This document shows positions 34,298 to 42,635 of a stretch of DNA of 57,003 nucleotides, piece by piece. This DNA is from Roseomonas sp. Its GTDB lineage: Bacteria; Pseudomonadota; Alphaproteobacteria; Acetobacterales; Acetobacteraceae. Numbering within the stretch: the stretch's first letter is position 1; each line of letters begins with the position of its first letter. The DNA is taken from assembly GCA_020249265.1 (NCBI GenBank), contig JADCGA010000008.1:1-57003 (forward strand), given 5' to 3'. The position numbers and the translations under genes were made by a program. The notes beneath the pieces were generated by a model. It worked only from the letters and a program-made list of their open reading frames with translations. It was not told where the DNA came from and did no database searches.

Positions 34298-35077
34298 ATG
34301 GCAAGCGATGCAGTCTTTGCGCCGCGCCGGCTAACGATCCGGAAGGTCGCACCCGACCGTCCCTGGGTGTGGCTGAATGCGGGCTGGCGCGATTTGATGG
34401 CGAACCCAATGATCAGCTTTTTCTATGGCGGCGCCTTGGCCGCCGCTGGTTGGCTGCTCATTCTGACCCTGCTTGGCGTACGGTCTGGCTGGGTCATTCT
34501 GCCGGCCTCGGCTGGGTTTTTCATGGTTGCCCCCTTGCTGGCGACCGGGCTTTATGAGGCAAGTCGGCTGCGCGCTGAGGGCAAGCCGGTGACCTTCGGG
34601 GCCTGCCTTGCAGGCTTCACGCGCAATGGCCAGCAGCTTGCTTTCTTGGGCGTTCTGCTGGTGATCCTGCATATATTCTGGGTGCGCGTCGCGGCGCTGA
34701 TTTTCATGCTGATGTTCGGCATTAATTTCACGCCCAGCATCGAAAACCTGCCGATGGCCATGCTGCGATCCGACATGCTGCTGCCGTTCTTGATTGTCGG
34801 CACCGGCGCGGGGGCCATTCTGGCGGCGGTGGCGTTTTCAATCTCGGCGATTTCCATTCCCATGTTGTTAGATCGTGATGTTTCGGCCATGGAAGCGATT
34901 ATGCTTTCCATCCGCGCGATGCTGACAAATCCGGGTGCCATGATCTTCTGGGCCGGGCTGATTGTGGTGTTCACCGCCATGGCGATGGCGCCCTTCTTCC
35001 TGGGCCTGGCACTTGTGGTGCCGTTGATCGGGCATGCCACCTGGCATGCCTATAAGGATTTGGTTGTCGAAGCCTAA
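34298..35077 (+). CDS. DUF2189-type integral membrane protein
   Basis: 259 residues with about six membrane helices and GGAGG 8 bp upstream of the start. The N-terminal RKVAPDRPWVWLNAGWRDLMANPMI and later FMVAPLLATGLYEASR are typical of the DUF2189 family, which I recall being found near terminal oxidases. It is divergent from ccoN and shares the FNR/FixK box, so it is probably induced under low oxygen. Its biochemical role is unknown. Confidence 0.82.
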   Translation: MASDAVFAPRRLTIRKVAPDRPWVWLNAGWRDLMANPMISFFYGGALAAAGWLLILTLLGVRSGWVILPASAGFFMVAPLLATGLYEASRLRAEGKPVTFGACLAGFTRNGQQLAFLGVLLVILHIFWVRVAALIFMLMFGINFTPSIENLPMAMLRSDMLLPFLIVGTGAGAILAAVAFSISAISIPMLLDRDVSAMEAIMLSIRAMLTNPGAMIFWAGLIVVFTAMAMAPFFLGLALVVPLIGHATWHAYKDLVVEA

Positions 35078-36634
35078 TCAGGGGCGCATGGTCAGCGCGG
35101 CCAGGCCCGTGCCGCGCAAGGGTTCGGCGATGCGCGCGAAATCACACAGCAGCGGGCGGGTTTCGCGCGGGTCAATGATTTCCTCGACCCAGAATGCCTC
35201 GGCGGTGCGGAAGGGGGAACGCAGTTTCTGCAAACGCTCATCAATTTCGGCGATTTTTGCGACCGGGTCCGTGGCCGCATTCACCTCAGCCGCATAGGCG
35301 GCCTCGATCCCGCCTTCCAAGGGCAGTGATCCCCAGCGGCCGGATGGCCAAGCATAACGGATGGAATAGCGCCCGGCCGGTTGGTGCACCACGCCGGCAA
35401 CACCAAAGGCATTGCGCAAAATCACCGTACACCAGGGCGCGCGGCATTGATTGACGGCGGCCATGGCGCGCACGCCCCAGCGGATAGTGGCGGTTTTCTC
35501 TGCTTCAAGCCCCACGGCGAAGCCCGGGCAATCCATCAGATAGACCACCGGCAGATGAAAGGTTTCAGCCATATCGACAAAGCGGATGATCTTGGCGCAG
35601 GCATCGGCAGTCCAGGACCCGCCGGAGAATACCGGGTCTGACGCCAAAACCGCGACCGGCAAGCCATCCAGCCGCGCCAGCCCCGTGATAATGGGCCGGC
35701 CAAACCAGCGGCCCATTTCGAAAAAACTGCCCTTGTCGAAGAGCGTTTCGACGATTGGGCGCATCTTATAGGCTTGGCGCGGATCGCGAGGGATGGCGCT
35801 GATCAGCTTCGCATCGCGGCGTTCCGGATCATCGCGCGACCGCAGCCGGGGCGAGACTTCAAACACTGATTGCGGCAGGTATGAAAGAAAGCGCCGCGCG
35901 GCGGCGAAGGCTTCTTCTTCTGTCTCCACCGCATCATCCACCGCGCCGGCCTTGCACTGAATCTCCCAACCGCCGAGGTCGCGTTTGTCGAGCTTCTCCC
36001 CAAGCCGCGCCACCACCGGGGGCCCCGCGACAAACATGGCGGAGGATTTCGTCATCACCGAATAATGCGACGCCGCCAACCGCGCCGCGCCAAGCCCGGC
36101 AACCGATCCAAGCCCAAGCGCCACCACCGGCACCAGGCCTAAATTCTGGGCAGTCAAATGATAAAGCTGCGTGCCACCAACGCCACCTGGCAGATTGGCG
36201 CGGCCCGTGGTTTCAATGGTCTTCACCGAGCCACCACCGCCCGAGCCTTCAATCATGCGAATGATCGGCAGGCGCAATTCGGCGGCCATGCGTTCCGCCA
36301 TGATGGGCTTTTCGCGAATGGTCGCATCCGCGCTGCCGCCGCGCACGGTGAAATCATCGCCCAGCACCACCACTGGGCGGCCATCAATCTCCGCGCGGCC
36401 CATGACGCAATTGGACGGCGTCAGGCTCTCCAGATCGCCCTTGGCGTCATATTCGCCGCGCCCGGCAATAGCGCCGACTTCGTGGAAACTGTCCTTATCC
36501 ACCAGCTTCAGCACACGTTCGCGCACGGTCAGCCGCCCGCCATCATGCTGGCGCTTCACCTTATCCGGCCCGCCCATGGCCTCCGCCATGGCTTGGCGGC
36601 GCTTCAGCTCCTCGATTTCCGGTTGCCAAGTCAT
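35078..36634 (-). CDS. Acyl-CoA carboxylase, carboxyltransferase (beta) subunit
   Basis: 518 residues with the tandem crotonase-like carboxyltransferase halves. The N-half has KLVDKDSFHEVGAIAG, the oxyanion region RMIEGSGGGGSVKT and GLGSVAGLGAARLAASHYSVM. The C-half has KMRPIVETLFDKGSFFEMG and VYLMDCPGFAVGLEAEKTATIRW. It carboxylates an acyl-CoA using carboxybiotin. No biotin carboxylase or biotin-carrier gene is adjacent, so it must use a partner encoded elsewhere. Substrate (propionyl-, methylcrotonyl- or geranyl-CoA) is not certain. Confidence 0.87.
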   Translation of the reverse strand: MTWQPEIEELKRRQAMAEAMGGPDKVKRQHDGGRLTVRERVLKLVDKDSFHEVGAIAGRGEYDAKGDLESLTPSNCVMGRAEIDGRPVVVLGDDFTVRGGSADATIREKPIMAERMAAELRLPIIRMIEGSGGGGSVKTIETTGRANLPGGVGGTQLYHLTAQNLGLVPVVALGLGSVAGLGAARLAASHYSVMTKSSAMFVAGPPVVARLGEKLDKRDLGGWEIQCKAGAVDDAVETEEEAFAAARRFLSYLPQSVFEVSPRLRSRDDPERRDAKLISAIPRDPRQAYKMRPIVETLFDKGSFFEMGRWFGRPIITGLARLDGLPVAVLASDPVFSGGSWTADACAKIIRFVDMAETFHLPVVYLMDCPGFAVGLEAEKTATIRWGVRAMAAVNQCRAPWCTVILRNAFGVAGVVHQPAGRYSIRYAWPSGRWGSLPLEGGIEAAYAAEVNAATDPVAKIAEIDERLQKLRSPFRTAEAFWVEEIIDPRETRPLLCDFARIAEPLRGTGLAALTMRP

Positions 36635-36761
36635 GCGGCGTTTCCCTTGGTGTCCTTCTGGCGGCGAGTGTCACGCGAGTTCCCGCGCCCTGCAAGCGGG
36701 CGTTGTCGCCAGCCTGCCGAGCCCCCATGATAGAAAGGCCCAGCCGTACGGAGAGGCCGCC

Positions 36762-37301
36762 ATGCCAATTGATGAAAGCCTGAAATTCCTGCCCGTGAAT
36801 ATCGCGGTGCTGACCGTGAGCGACACGCGCGACATGGCGAGCGACCGTTCCGGCCAAACCCTGCAAGACAGGATCGAAGCCGCGCGGCATCACTGCGTCG
36901 CGCGGGAAATTGTGAAGGATGATCCGGACGCGATTGAAGCCGTGCTGCGCCGCTGGATCGCGGACCCCGCCGTGGATTGCGTGATCACCACCGGCGGCAC
37001 CGGTATCACGGGCCGTGACGTAACGCCGGAAGCCTTCAAGCGCGTGCTTGAAAAAGAAATTGAAGGCTTCGGCGAATTATTCCGCTGGATCAGTTTTCAG
37101 AAGATTGGCACATCCACCATCCAATCCCGCGCCATGGGCGGTGTTGCCGGCGGCACTTATCTTTTCGCGCTGCCTGGTTCAACCGGCGCCTGCAAGGATG
37201 GCTGGGATGATATTCTGCGCTTCCAATTGGATTCGCGGCACCGCCCCTGCAATCTGGTGGAGCTGATGCCGCGCTTGCTCGAACATTTGAAGCCCGCGTA
37301 A
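36762..37301 (+). CDS. moaB: Molybdenum cofactor biosynthesis protein MoaB
   Basis: 179 residues from ATG 36762, with GGAGAGG upstream; the long upstream reading is antisense to the carboxylase. Binds molybdopterin and is linked to its adenylylation. Motifs: VLTVSDTRDMASDRSGQTL, DCVITTGGTGITGRDVTPEAF (the MoCF nucleotide/MPT site TTGGTG) and SRAMGGVAGGTYLFALPGSTGACKDGW. It converges with a molybdenum hydroxylase gene, which would need this cofactor. Confidence 0.92.
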   Translation: MPIDESLKFLPVNIAVLTVSDTRDMASDRSGQTLQDRIEAARHHCVAREIVKDDPDAIEAVLRRWIADPAVDCVITTGGTGITGRDVTPEAFKRVLEKEIEGFGELFRWISFQKIGTSTIQSRAMGGVAGGTYLFALPGSTGACKDGWDDILRFQLDSRHRPCNLVELMPRLLEHLKPA

Positions 37302-37304
37302 TGG

Positions 37305-37332
37305 GCGCGCGAGGAAACACCCCCTCGCGCGC
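37305..37332. terminator. Strong GC hairpin between convergent moaB and the molybdenum hydroxylase gene
   Basis: GCGCGCGAGG (37305-37314) and CCTCGCGCGC (37323-37332) form a perfect 10-bp stem around an 8-nt loop. It lies 4 bp after the moaB stop and 6 bp before the end of the convergent gene. There is no T-run, so it may act by blocking or as an RNA end in both directions. Confidence 0.6.
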
Positions 37333-37338
37333 TTCGCC

Positions 37339-39672
37339 TTAAGCCGCCTTGGAAGTCGCGAGCGCCTTCCACACGCTCTCCGGTGTGGCCGGCATATCAA
37401 TATGCTTCACGCCATCACCGGCAAGCGCATCCACCACGGCATTGATCAAGGCAGGCGGGCTGCCAACGGCGCCAGCCTCACCGGCACCCTTCACGCCAAG
37501 CGGATTGGTCTCACACGGCACTTCGATGAAATCCACATCAATGTTGGGAAGATCATCGGCGCGCGGCAGCGCGTAATCCATGAAGGATGCCGATAGAAGC
37601 TGGCCGCTTTCCGCATCAAAGGCGGTGCGTTCCAGCATGGCTTGGCCAATGCCCTGCGCCACACCCCCATGCACCTGGCCGCGCACGATCAGCGGGTTCA
37701 GCGCATGGCCCACATCATCAATCACGACATAATTCGCGACCTTGATGATGCCCGTATCGGGGTCCACCTCAACCTCGGCGGCGTGGCAGCCATTGGGGAA
37801 GGTGTGGGATTTGATCTGTGCCACTTCCAAAGCATCCAACAGCGTCACCTCCTGGCCCTTCGCAGCGCGTGCCTTTTGCGCTGCGGCCAATTCCAGAATG
37901 CCGATGCCCTTATCGGTGCCAACCACACCAAAGCGGCCATTGGCAGTGGTGAATTCAATATCGGCGACTGCGGCTTCCAAATGCTCAGACGCTGCCTTCT
38001 TGCCCTTTTCAACAACCGAGGCCGCCGTCACCAAAATCGCTTGGCCTTCGGAATAAAGGCTGCGCGCGCCACCCGTGCCGCCGCCCGAAGGGAGGCTTGC
38101 GGAATCGCCCTGCTTCACACGGATTTTTTCGATCGGAATGCCCAATTCGTGGCTGGTCAGCATGGCATAGGCGGTTTCATGCCCCTGCCCCGTGCTTTGC
38201 GTGCCGACATAAACATCCACGAAGCCATCATCGGCGAAACGCACCGCGGCGTTTTCGGTCGCGTCACCGCCCGTCGCTTCCAGGTAATAGGCAAAGCCAA
38301 TGCCGCGCCTTTTGCCGCGCCGCTGGCTTTCCGCCCGCCGCGCCGCGAAGCCGGACCAGTTCAGCTTTTCCAAAGCGGTGTCCATGAGTTTCGCAAACTC
38401 GCCGGAATCATAGCGCTGCCCCATGGCCGACACGTAAGGCATGGCGGAAGACGGCACCATGTTGTGCTTGCGGATCGCAACACGATCCATGCCCATTTCC
38501 TGCGCCGCGGTATCAATCAAGCGTTCCACCAGATAATTGCTCTCTGGCCGCCCGGCACCGCGATAGGCATCCACCGGCACGGTATTGGTAATCACGCCAA
38601 CAACATTGGCGTAGATGGCGCCGAAGTCATAAACGCTTGCCAGCACCTTGGTGCCGGCACCGGTTGGGATGAAGGGCGCGAAGGTATTCAGATAGGCGCC
38701 CATATTCGCCCAATTCTTCGTGCGCAGCGCGAGGAACTTGCCATCCTTATCCAAGGCCAATTCGCCGGCGGTGATATTGTCACGCCCATGTGTGTCGGAT
38801 TGGAAGGCTTCCGTGCGCTCGGACGTCCATTTCACCGGGCGCTTCAGCTTGCGGGCGGCGAAGCAGGTCAGCACATGTTCGGCATACAGAAACAGCTTCA
38901 TGCCGAAGCCGCCGCCGACATCGGGGGTGACAACGCGGAAATGATCTTCCGGTAGGTTGAAGACGCTGCCGGCCAGAAGCTTGCGCACCAGCCAGGAGCC
39001 CTGGGTATTGGTGTGCAAAGTCCACTTGTTGCTCGCGGCATCATAATCCGCCACCGCCGCGCGGGCTTCCATGCTGGCAACGACAACGCGGTTATTCACG
39101 ACTGTCAGGCGCGTGACATGCGCGGCCTTGGCGAAAAGCGCATCGGTCTTGTCCTTGTCACCGACATGCCAATCAAAGCAGGTATTATTCGGCGCGCTGG
39201 CCCAAACCTGCGGCTGGCCCGGCTTGGTCGCGGTCGCAAGTTCGGTAGCGGAGGGCAGGATCTCATAATCCACCTCAATCGCTTCAGCAGCATCGCGCGC
39301 CGCCTTGGCGCTTTCCGCCACCACAAAGGCGACCGGGTCGCCAACATGGCGCACCGTGCCATCCGCCAGCACCGGGCGCGGCGTGGATGACAGCGGCGAG
39401 CCATCGCTATTCTTCAGCGGGATCAGGCAAGGCAGCGGGCCAAGCCCTTCGGCGGCCAGATCGGCAGCGGTATAGACCCCCAGCACCCCTGGCATCGCCT
39501 TAGCGGCGGCGGTGGAGATGCTTTTGATTGCCGCATGGGCATGGGGGCTGCGCAGCACCACGCCTTGGGCTTCGCCGGCCAGGCTGATATCGGCGGTGTA
39601 TTGCCCATCGCCTTTCAAAAGCCTTGGGTCTTCGACACGACGAATGGATTGGCTGAGGCCGAATTTTGCCAT
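37339..39672 (-). CDS. Molybdenum hydroxylase large subunit, CO-dehydrogenase form II-like (CoxL type)
   Basis: 777 residues from ATG 39672, with AAGGAG upstream; the 12-residue extension is rejected. Xanthine-dehydrogenase-family Moco subunit. N-terminal SIRRVEDPRLLKGDGQYTAD, VGGGFGMKLFLYAEH (Moco contact), AYRGAGRPESNYLVERLID and C-terminal GVKGAGEAGAVGSPPALINA with the catalytic Glu. AYRGAGR is the form II signature; form I enzymes that oxidise CO have AYXCSFR. The usual FAD (CoxM) and 2Fe-2S (CoxS) subunits are not adjacent. The substrate is therefore unknown, probably an aldehyde or N-heterocycle. Confidence 0.88.
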   Translation of the reverse strand: MAKFGLSQSIRRVEDPRLLKGDGQYTADISLAGEAQGVVLRSPHAHAAIKSISTAAAKAMPGVLGVYTAADLAAEGLGPLPCLIPLKNSDGSPLSSTPRPVLADGTVRHVGDPVAFVVAESAKAARDAAEAIEVDYEILPSATELATATKPGQPQVWASAPNNTCFDWHVGDKDKTDALFAKAAHVTRLTVVNNRVVVASMEARAAVADYDAASNKWTLHTNTQGSWLVRKLLAGSVFNLPEDHFRVVTPDVGGGFGMKLFLYAEHVLTCFAARKLKRPVKWTSERTEAFQSDTHGRDNITAGELALDKDGKFLALRTKNWANMGAYLNTFAPFIPTGAGTKVLASVYDFGAIYANVVGVITNTVPVDAYRGAGRPESNYLVERLIDTAAQEMGMDRVAIRKHNMVPSSAMPYVSAMGQRYDSGEFAKLMDTALEKLNWSGFAARRAESQRRGKRRGIGFAYYLEATGGDATENAAVRFADDGFVDVYVGTQSTGQGHETAYAMLTSHELGIPIEKIRVKQGDSASLPSGGGTGGARSLYSEGQAILVTAASVVEKGKKAASEHLEAAVADIEFTTANGRFGVVGTDKGIGILELAAAQKARAAKGQEVTLLDALEVAQIKSHTFPNGCHAAEVEVDPDTGIIKVANYVVIDDVGHALNPLIVRGQVHGGVAQGIGQAMLERTAFDAESGQLLSASFMDYALPRADDLPNIDVDFIEVPCETNPLGVKGAGEAGAVGSPPALINAVVDALAGDGVKHIDMPATPESVWKALATSKAA

Positions 39673-39842
39673 GGCGAGGTACTCCTTGTTTCGCGTTGAG
39701 ACTATCATTCAACAGGTGGGGGTGGGATGGAAAGGGGGGAAGGCCCAGCCGGGCAGGAATTGTCGTCGGGGCGGTGGCGATTGCGCCGAAGGCGCCACCC
39801 TGTCAGTTTACCCACCACCCTAAGAATGGAGAGGCAAGTTTC

Positions 39843-40469
39843 GTGTCAGATCAGGCAAAGCCACCAACACCCGATTCCATGCTCCTGACCGGGCGCTTTG
39901 GCATGCAGCTGGTGAAACAGACGGCAGGAAGCTGGTGGGTTTTCATGCTCCGCGGCATGGCCGCCATTATTTTCGGGCTATTGATCTTCCTCTTCCCGGG
40001 GCTTGGTCTGGTCTTCATCCTGGCCTTTCTGGGGGCCTGGATGCTGTTCGATGGCATGGGGTCCATATTCCAGGCCGTAAAGGGCGGTCACCCAACCGGG
40101 GAGCGCAGCCGAACCTGGCTTTGGATTGACGGCATCATCTCCCTGCTGGCGGCAGCGGTGATCCTGTTGGCACCGGGGGTTTCGGCCATTGGCCTGCTGA
40201 TTGTGACGGCTGCCTGGTTCCTTTTGTCCGGCGGGGCGCGGCTTATGCTGGCCTTCCGGCTTTCCTCCGTGCTGCTTGGGCTGCTTGGGGCTTTGAATAT
40301 CATGATCGGCGCCTGGATGCTGCTGCGCCCAGGGCCGGGCTTGCTCGCGGTGATCTGGATGGTGGCGCTGGAGGCGATCGTCATGGGCGCCATTATGGTC
40401 ACTCTTGGCTGGCGCCTGAAGCATATCCATCAGAATCCGCAGCCGGAAGCCGGGCAGACCAGGATTTGA
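39843..40469 (+). CDS. HdeD/DUF308-family membrane protein
   Basis: 208 residues from GTG 39843, with GGAGAGG upstream. Six membrane helices arranged as three hairpins, with repeats of the GxLLIxxG/FGLLIFLFPGLGLVFI type (MAAIIFGLLIFLFPG; IISLLAAAVILLAPG; LLGALNIMIGAWMLLRPGPG), the HdeD pattern. HdeD is linked to acid tolerance in E. coli, but members elsewhere have no assigned role. The preceding 170 bp (39673-39842) hold a GC hairpin, GGTGGCG...CGCCACC near 39768-39794, and no gene. Confidence 0.82.
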   Translation: MSDQAKPPTPDSMLLTGRFGMQLVKQTAGSWWVFMLRGMAAIIFGLLIFLFPGLGLVFILAFLGAWMLFDGMGSIFQAVKGGHPTGERSRTWLWIDGIISLLAAAVILLAPGVSAIGLLIVTAAWFLLSGGARLMLAFRLSSVLLGLLGALNIMIGAWMLLRPGPGLLAVIWMVALEAIVMGAIMVTLGWRLKHIHQNPQPEAGQTRI

Positions 40470-40501
40470 TCAGCCCTGGGGGAAACCCCTAGGCTCCGCC
40501 T

Positions 40502-41395
40502 ATGTGGTTCCCCGCCCCCAAGGAGCTTCCACTCCGCCCCTTCGCCCGCCTGCCGGATCGCTTGCGGAATCTCCGCCGCACAAGCTGGGCGGATGCGAAT
40601 CGCGCCGCCGCGCCGATTGACAGTTTCCTGGAAGGCCCCTGCTTTGATCGCGCGGGGCGCTTTCTGGTCACCGATATCCCGAATGGCCGCATCCTGCTGG
40701 TTGGCCCCGGTGATGGGTGGGAAGTGCTGGCGGAATATGAGGGCTGGCCGAATGGCTTGGCGCTCGGCGCCGATGATGCGTTGCTGATCGCTGATTACCG
40801 CCATGGGCTGCTCAGCCTTGATCCGGCGCGCGGTTCCATCACGCCGCTTTTGGAACATGTCGGTAGCGAGGGGTTTCTCGGCCTGAATGATGTGACGCTT
40901 GGCGCCAATGGCGCGATTTTCTTCACCGACCAAGGTCAGACCGGGCTGCAAGACCCGCGCGGGCGGGTGTATCGGCTCTCGCCCGATAGCAGGCTGGATC
41001 GGCTGATCTCAAACGGCCCCAGCCCCAATGGCATTGCGCTGAACAAGGCTGGCACGCATTGCTATGTGGCGATGACCCGTTCTTGTGAGGTCTGGCGCTT
41101 CGCGCTTCGCGCGGACGCCATTGTCGGCAAGGCCAATCTGTTCTTCCGCACGCCGGCTGGCACATCCGGGCCGGATGGCATGGCGGTGGATGCGCATGAC
41201 AGGCTGTTCATCGCCAATCCCGGCCATGGCATGGTCTGGGGCGTTGATCCGCATGGCGTGCCGCTTTTCGCGCTGGATTGCCGGCCCTTTGGCCGCATGC
41301 CGACGAATTGCTGCTTTGCGCCGGATGGGATGACTTTGCTGATTACCGAAAGCCAATCGGGCCAGGTTCTGGCGGCGGAAATCCCGCCGCCTTGA
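40502..41395 (+). CDS. SMP-30/gluconolactonase-family beta-propeller protein
   Basis: 297 residues, a six-bladed propeller. Typical blades: FLEGPCFDRAGRFLVTDIPNGR, EYEGWPNGLALGADDALLIAD, FLGLNDVTLGANGAIFFTDQG, PNGIALNKAGTHCYVAMT and GPDGMAVDAHDRLFIANPG. The Glu, Asn and Asp metal ligands are at EGP, LND and PDG. Members hydrolyse sugar lactones or related esters. It lies 32 bp after the HdeD-like gene. The gnd-gntK gluconate genes are 25 kb away, so a link to gluconate is only possible. Confidence 0.85.
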   Translation: MWFPAPKELPLRPFARLPDRLRNLRRTSWADANRAAAPIDSFLEGPCFDRAGRFLVTDIPNGRILLVGPGDGWEVLAEYEGWPNGLALGADDALLIADYRHGLLSLDPARGSITPLLEHVGSEGFLGLNDVTLGANGAIFFTDQGQTGLQDPRGRVYRLSPDSRLDRLISNGPSPNGIALNKAGTHCYVAMTRSCEVWRFALRADAIVGKANLFFRTPAGTSGPDGMAVDAHDRLFIANPGHGMVWGVDPHGVPLFALDCRPFGRMPTNCCFAPDGMTLLITESQSGQVLAAEIPPP

Positions 41396-41421
41396 AGCGG
41401 CGACCAAGATTTCACGCGCCG

Positions 41422-41805
41422 TCAGGCAAGATCTTCCATCGGCACACGCAAAGCGCCGGCCAAGGCGCGCCGTGCCGCGGCGCTGCCGGGTTTGCGGCCA
41501 CCTTCAATCTCAGAAAGGTAGCTGACCGAAACGTTTGCCATTTCGGCCAGCGCGGTCAAGGTCAGGCCTCGATGCTCACGCCAGATGCGAATGGGGCTTT
41601 CGCCCGCGATCAAACGATCCACCAACGGGCCGGGCAGGTAATCGGCACGCGCGACTTCCTTGCCGAGAGCTGCTTCCCGAGCTTCTTGCTCATTGATCGC
41701 CTGATGATCAATCCGATTCTCGGCGGCAGCGATCAGCGCCTCATAATCACGGCGCGAAAGCGTCACGGTTTCCGGCGTTTCCGCCACAGGCCTGAAATGG
41801 TTCAT
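41422..41805 (-). CDS. Xre-type antitoxin of a RelE/HigBA-like pair
   Basis: 127 residues from ATG 41805; its A overlaps the toxin stop (TGATG). An N-terminal part (VTLSRRDYEALIAAAENRIDH) resembles Phd/RelB-type dimer modules, then a C-terminal Xre helix-turn-helix (about 68-125: SPIRIWREHRGLTLTALAEMANVSVSYLSEIE). The HTH probably binds the twin palindromes at 42068-42117. Toxin first, antitoxin second is the HigBA order. Confidence 0.85.
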   Translation of the reverse strand: MNHFRPVAETPETVTLSRRDYEALIAAAENRIDHQAINEQEAREAALGKEVARADYLPGPLVDRLIAGESPIRIWREHRGLTLTALAEMANVSVSYLSEIEGGRKPGSAAARRALAGALRVPMEDLA

Positions 41806-42059
41806 CACTCATAAATCTCCCGACGATGGCCAATCCTGTCCACCACCACATCCTCGCCATCAATGCGAAACACCGCACGATAATCGCCCTGACGCACCCG
41901 AAAGCGCCCGCGCGGCTCCCCCTGAAGTGCGGCAACGCTGGCATGCGGCGCGTCTGGCTTGGCCGCAATCGCGTCCAGCCGAGCCTTCAACTGCGCGCGT
42001 TCCCGCTTCGGCATGCCCAACAGGGCCTTCACCGCAGCAGGAGAGAGCAGCAACACCAT
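41805..42059 (-). CDS. RelE/ParE-superfamily toxin
   Basis: 84 residues from ATG 42059. It could start at ATG 42098 (97 residues), but that would lie between the two operators, so I prefer the shorter form. Motifs: LSPAAVKALLGMPKRERAQLKARL helices, ALQGEPRGRFRVRQGDYRAVFRID and C-terminal VDRIGHRREIY, matching RelE-fold mRNA interferases that cut at the ribosome; RVRQGDYRAVF and the GHRREIY tail carry the usual basic and Tyr residues. Overlaps the antitoxin gene. Confidence 0.87.
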   Translation of the reverse strand: MVLLLSPAAVKALLGMPKRERAQLKARLDAIAAKPDAPHASVAALQGEPRGRFRVRQGDYRAVFRIDGEDVVVDRIGHRREIYE

Positions 42060-42067
42060 TGAGAAAG

Positions 42068-42117
42068 TTTCGCTGATAGCGAAAAGCAATGCAAGCAAAA
42101 TTTCGCCAATAGCGAAG
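42068..42117. promoter_or_regulatory. Twin operators of the toxin-antitoxin promoter
   Basis: TTTCGCTGATAGCGAAA (42068-42084) and TTTCGCCAATAGCGAAG (42101-42117) are two copies of one palindrome, centres 33 bp apart (about three helical turns). They lie just upstream of the toxin start, as expected for autoregulation by the Xre antitoxin. Confidence 0.75.
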
Positions 42118-42128
42118 ATACCCCACCT

Positions 42129-42635
42129 TCAGGTCACCCTATCCAATTCCTGTTCCGTCATCCCGCCCGGCACCAGCGCCATCGGTATCTTCAGGCGTGA
42201 CGCATGCCGCCCCGTCAGCGCCGAAATCAGTGGCCCCGGCCCGCCGCTGCCAGTCGCCATGGCCAGTACCAGGATGGAAATGCGCGGGTCTTCTTCGATA
42301 AACGCCAGCAATTCCTCGCGCGCCTCACCTTCGCGGATGATCAAAATGGGCATGCCGCCGGTAATCTCACTGACTTGAGAGGCAAGGCCGGCCAGCAGGC
42401 GCTCCGCCTCCGCACGGCGTTCTTCCTGCATCATCACGCCAACGCCGGCCCATTCCACAAGCTCCACCGGTTCCAGCACGCGCAGCAAAGCCACACGCCC
42501 ACCGCCCTTGCGGGCGCGTAGGCACGCATAGCGCAAGGCCACCGCCTGTTCGGCGCTGTCATCCACCACCACCAGGAAAACGCGATCCCGTTTGGCCTTG
42601 GTGGCCGCAGCGGCGGCTTCTTCAGAACCGGTCAT
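42129..42635 (-). CDS. Universal stress protein (UspA) family protein
   Basis: 168 residues from ATG 42635, which shares one base with the stop of the preceding gene (TGATG). It has the UspA fold: RVFLVVVDDSAEQAVALRYACLRA, RVALLRVLEPVELVEW, a helix with EERRAEAERLLAGLA, IREGEAREELLAFIEED, ISILVLAMATGSGGPGPLISAL, the G-x2-G-x9-G(S/T)-like nucleotide-binding stretch, and IPMALVPGG. It may bind ATP. It is the last gene of the TSUP operon. Confidence 0.85.
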   Translation of the reverse strand: MTGSEEAAAAATKAKRDRVFLVVVDDSAEQAVALRYACLRARKGGGRVALLRVLEPVELVEWAGVGVMMQEERRAEAERLLAGLASQVSEITGGMPILIIREGEAREELLAFIEEDPRISILVLAMATGSGGPGPLISALTGRHASRLKIPMALVPGGMTEQELDRVT

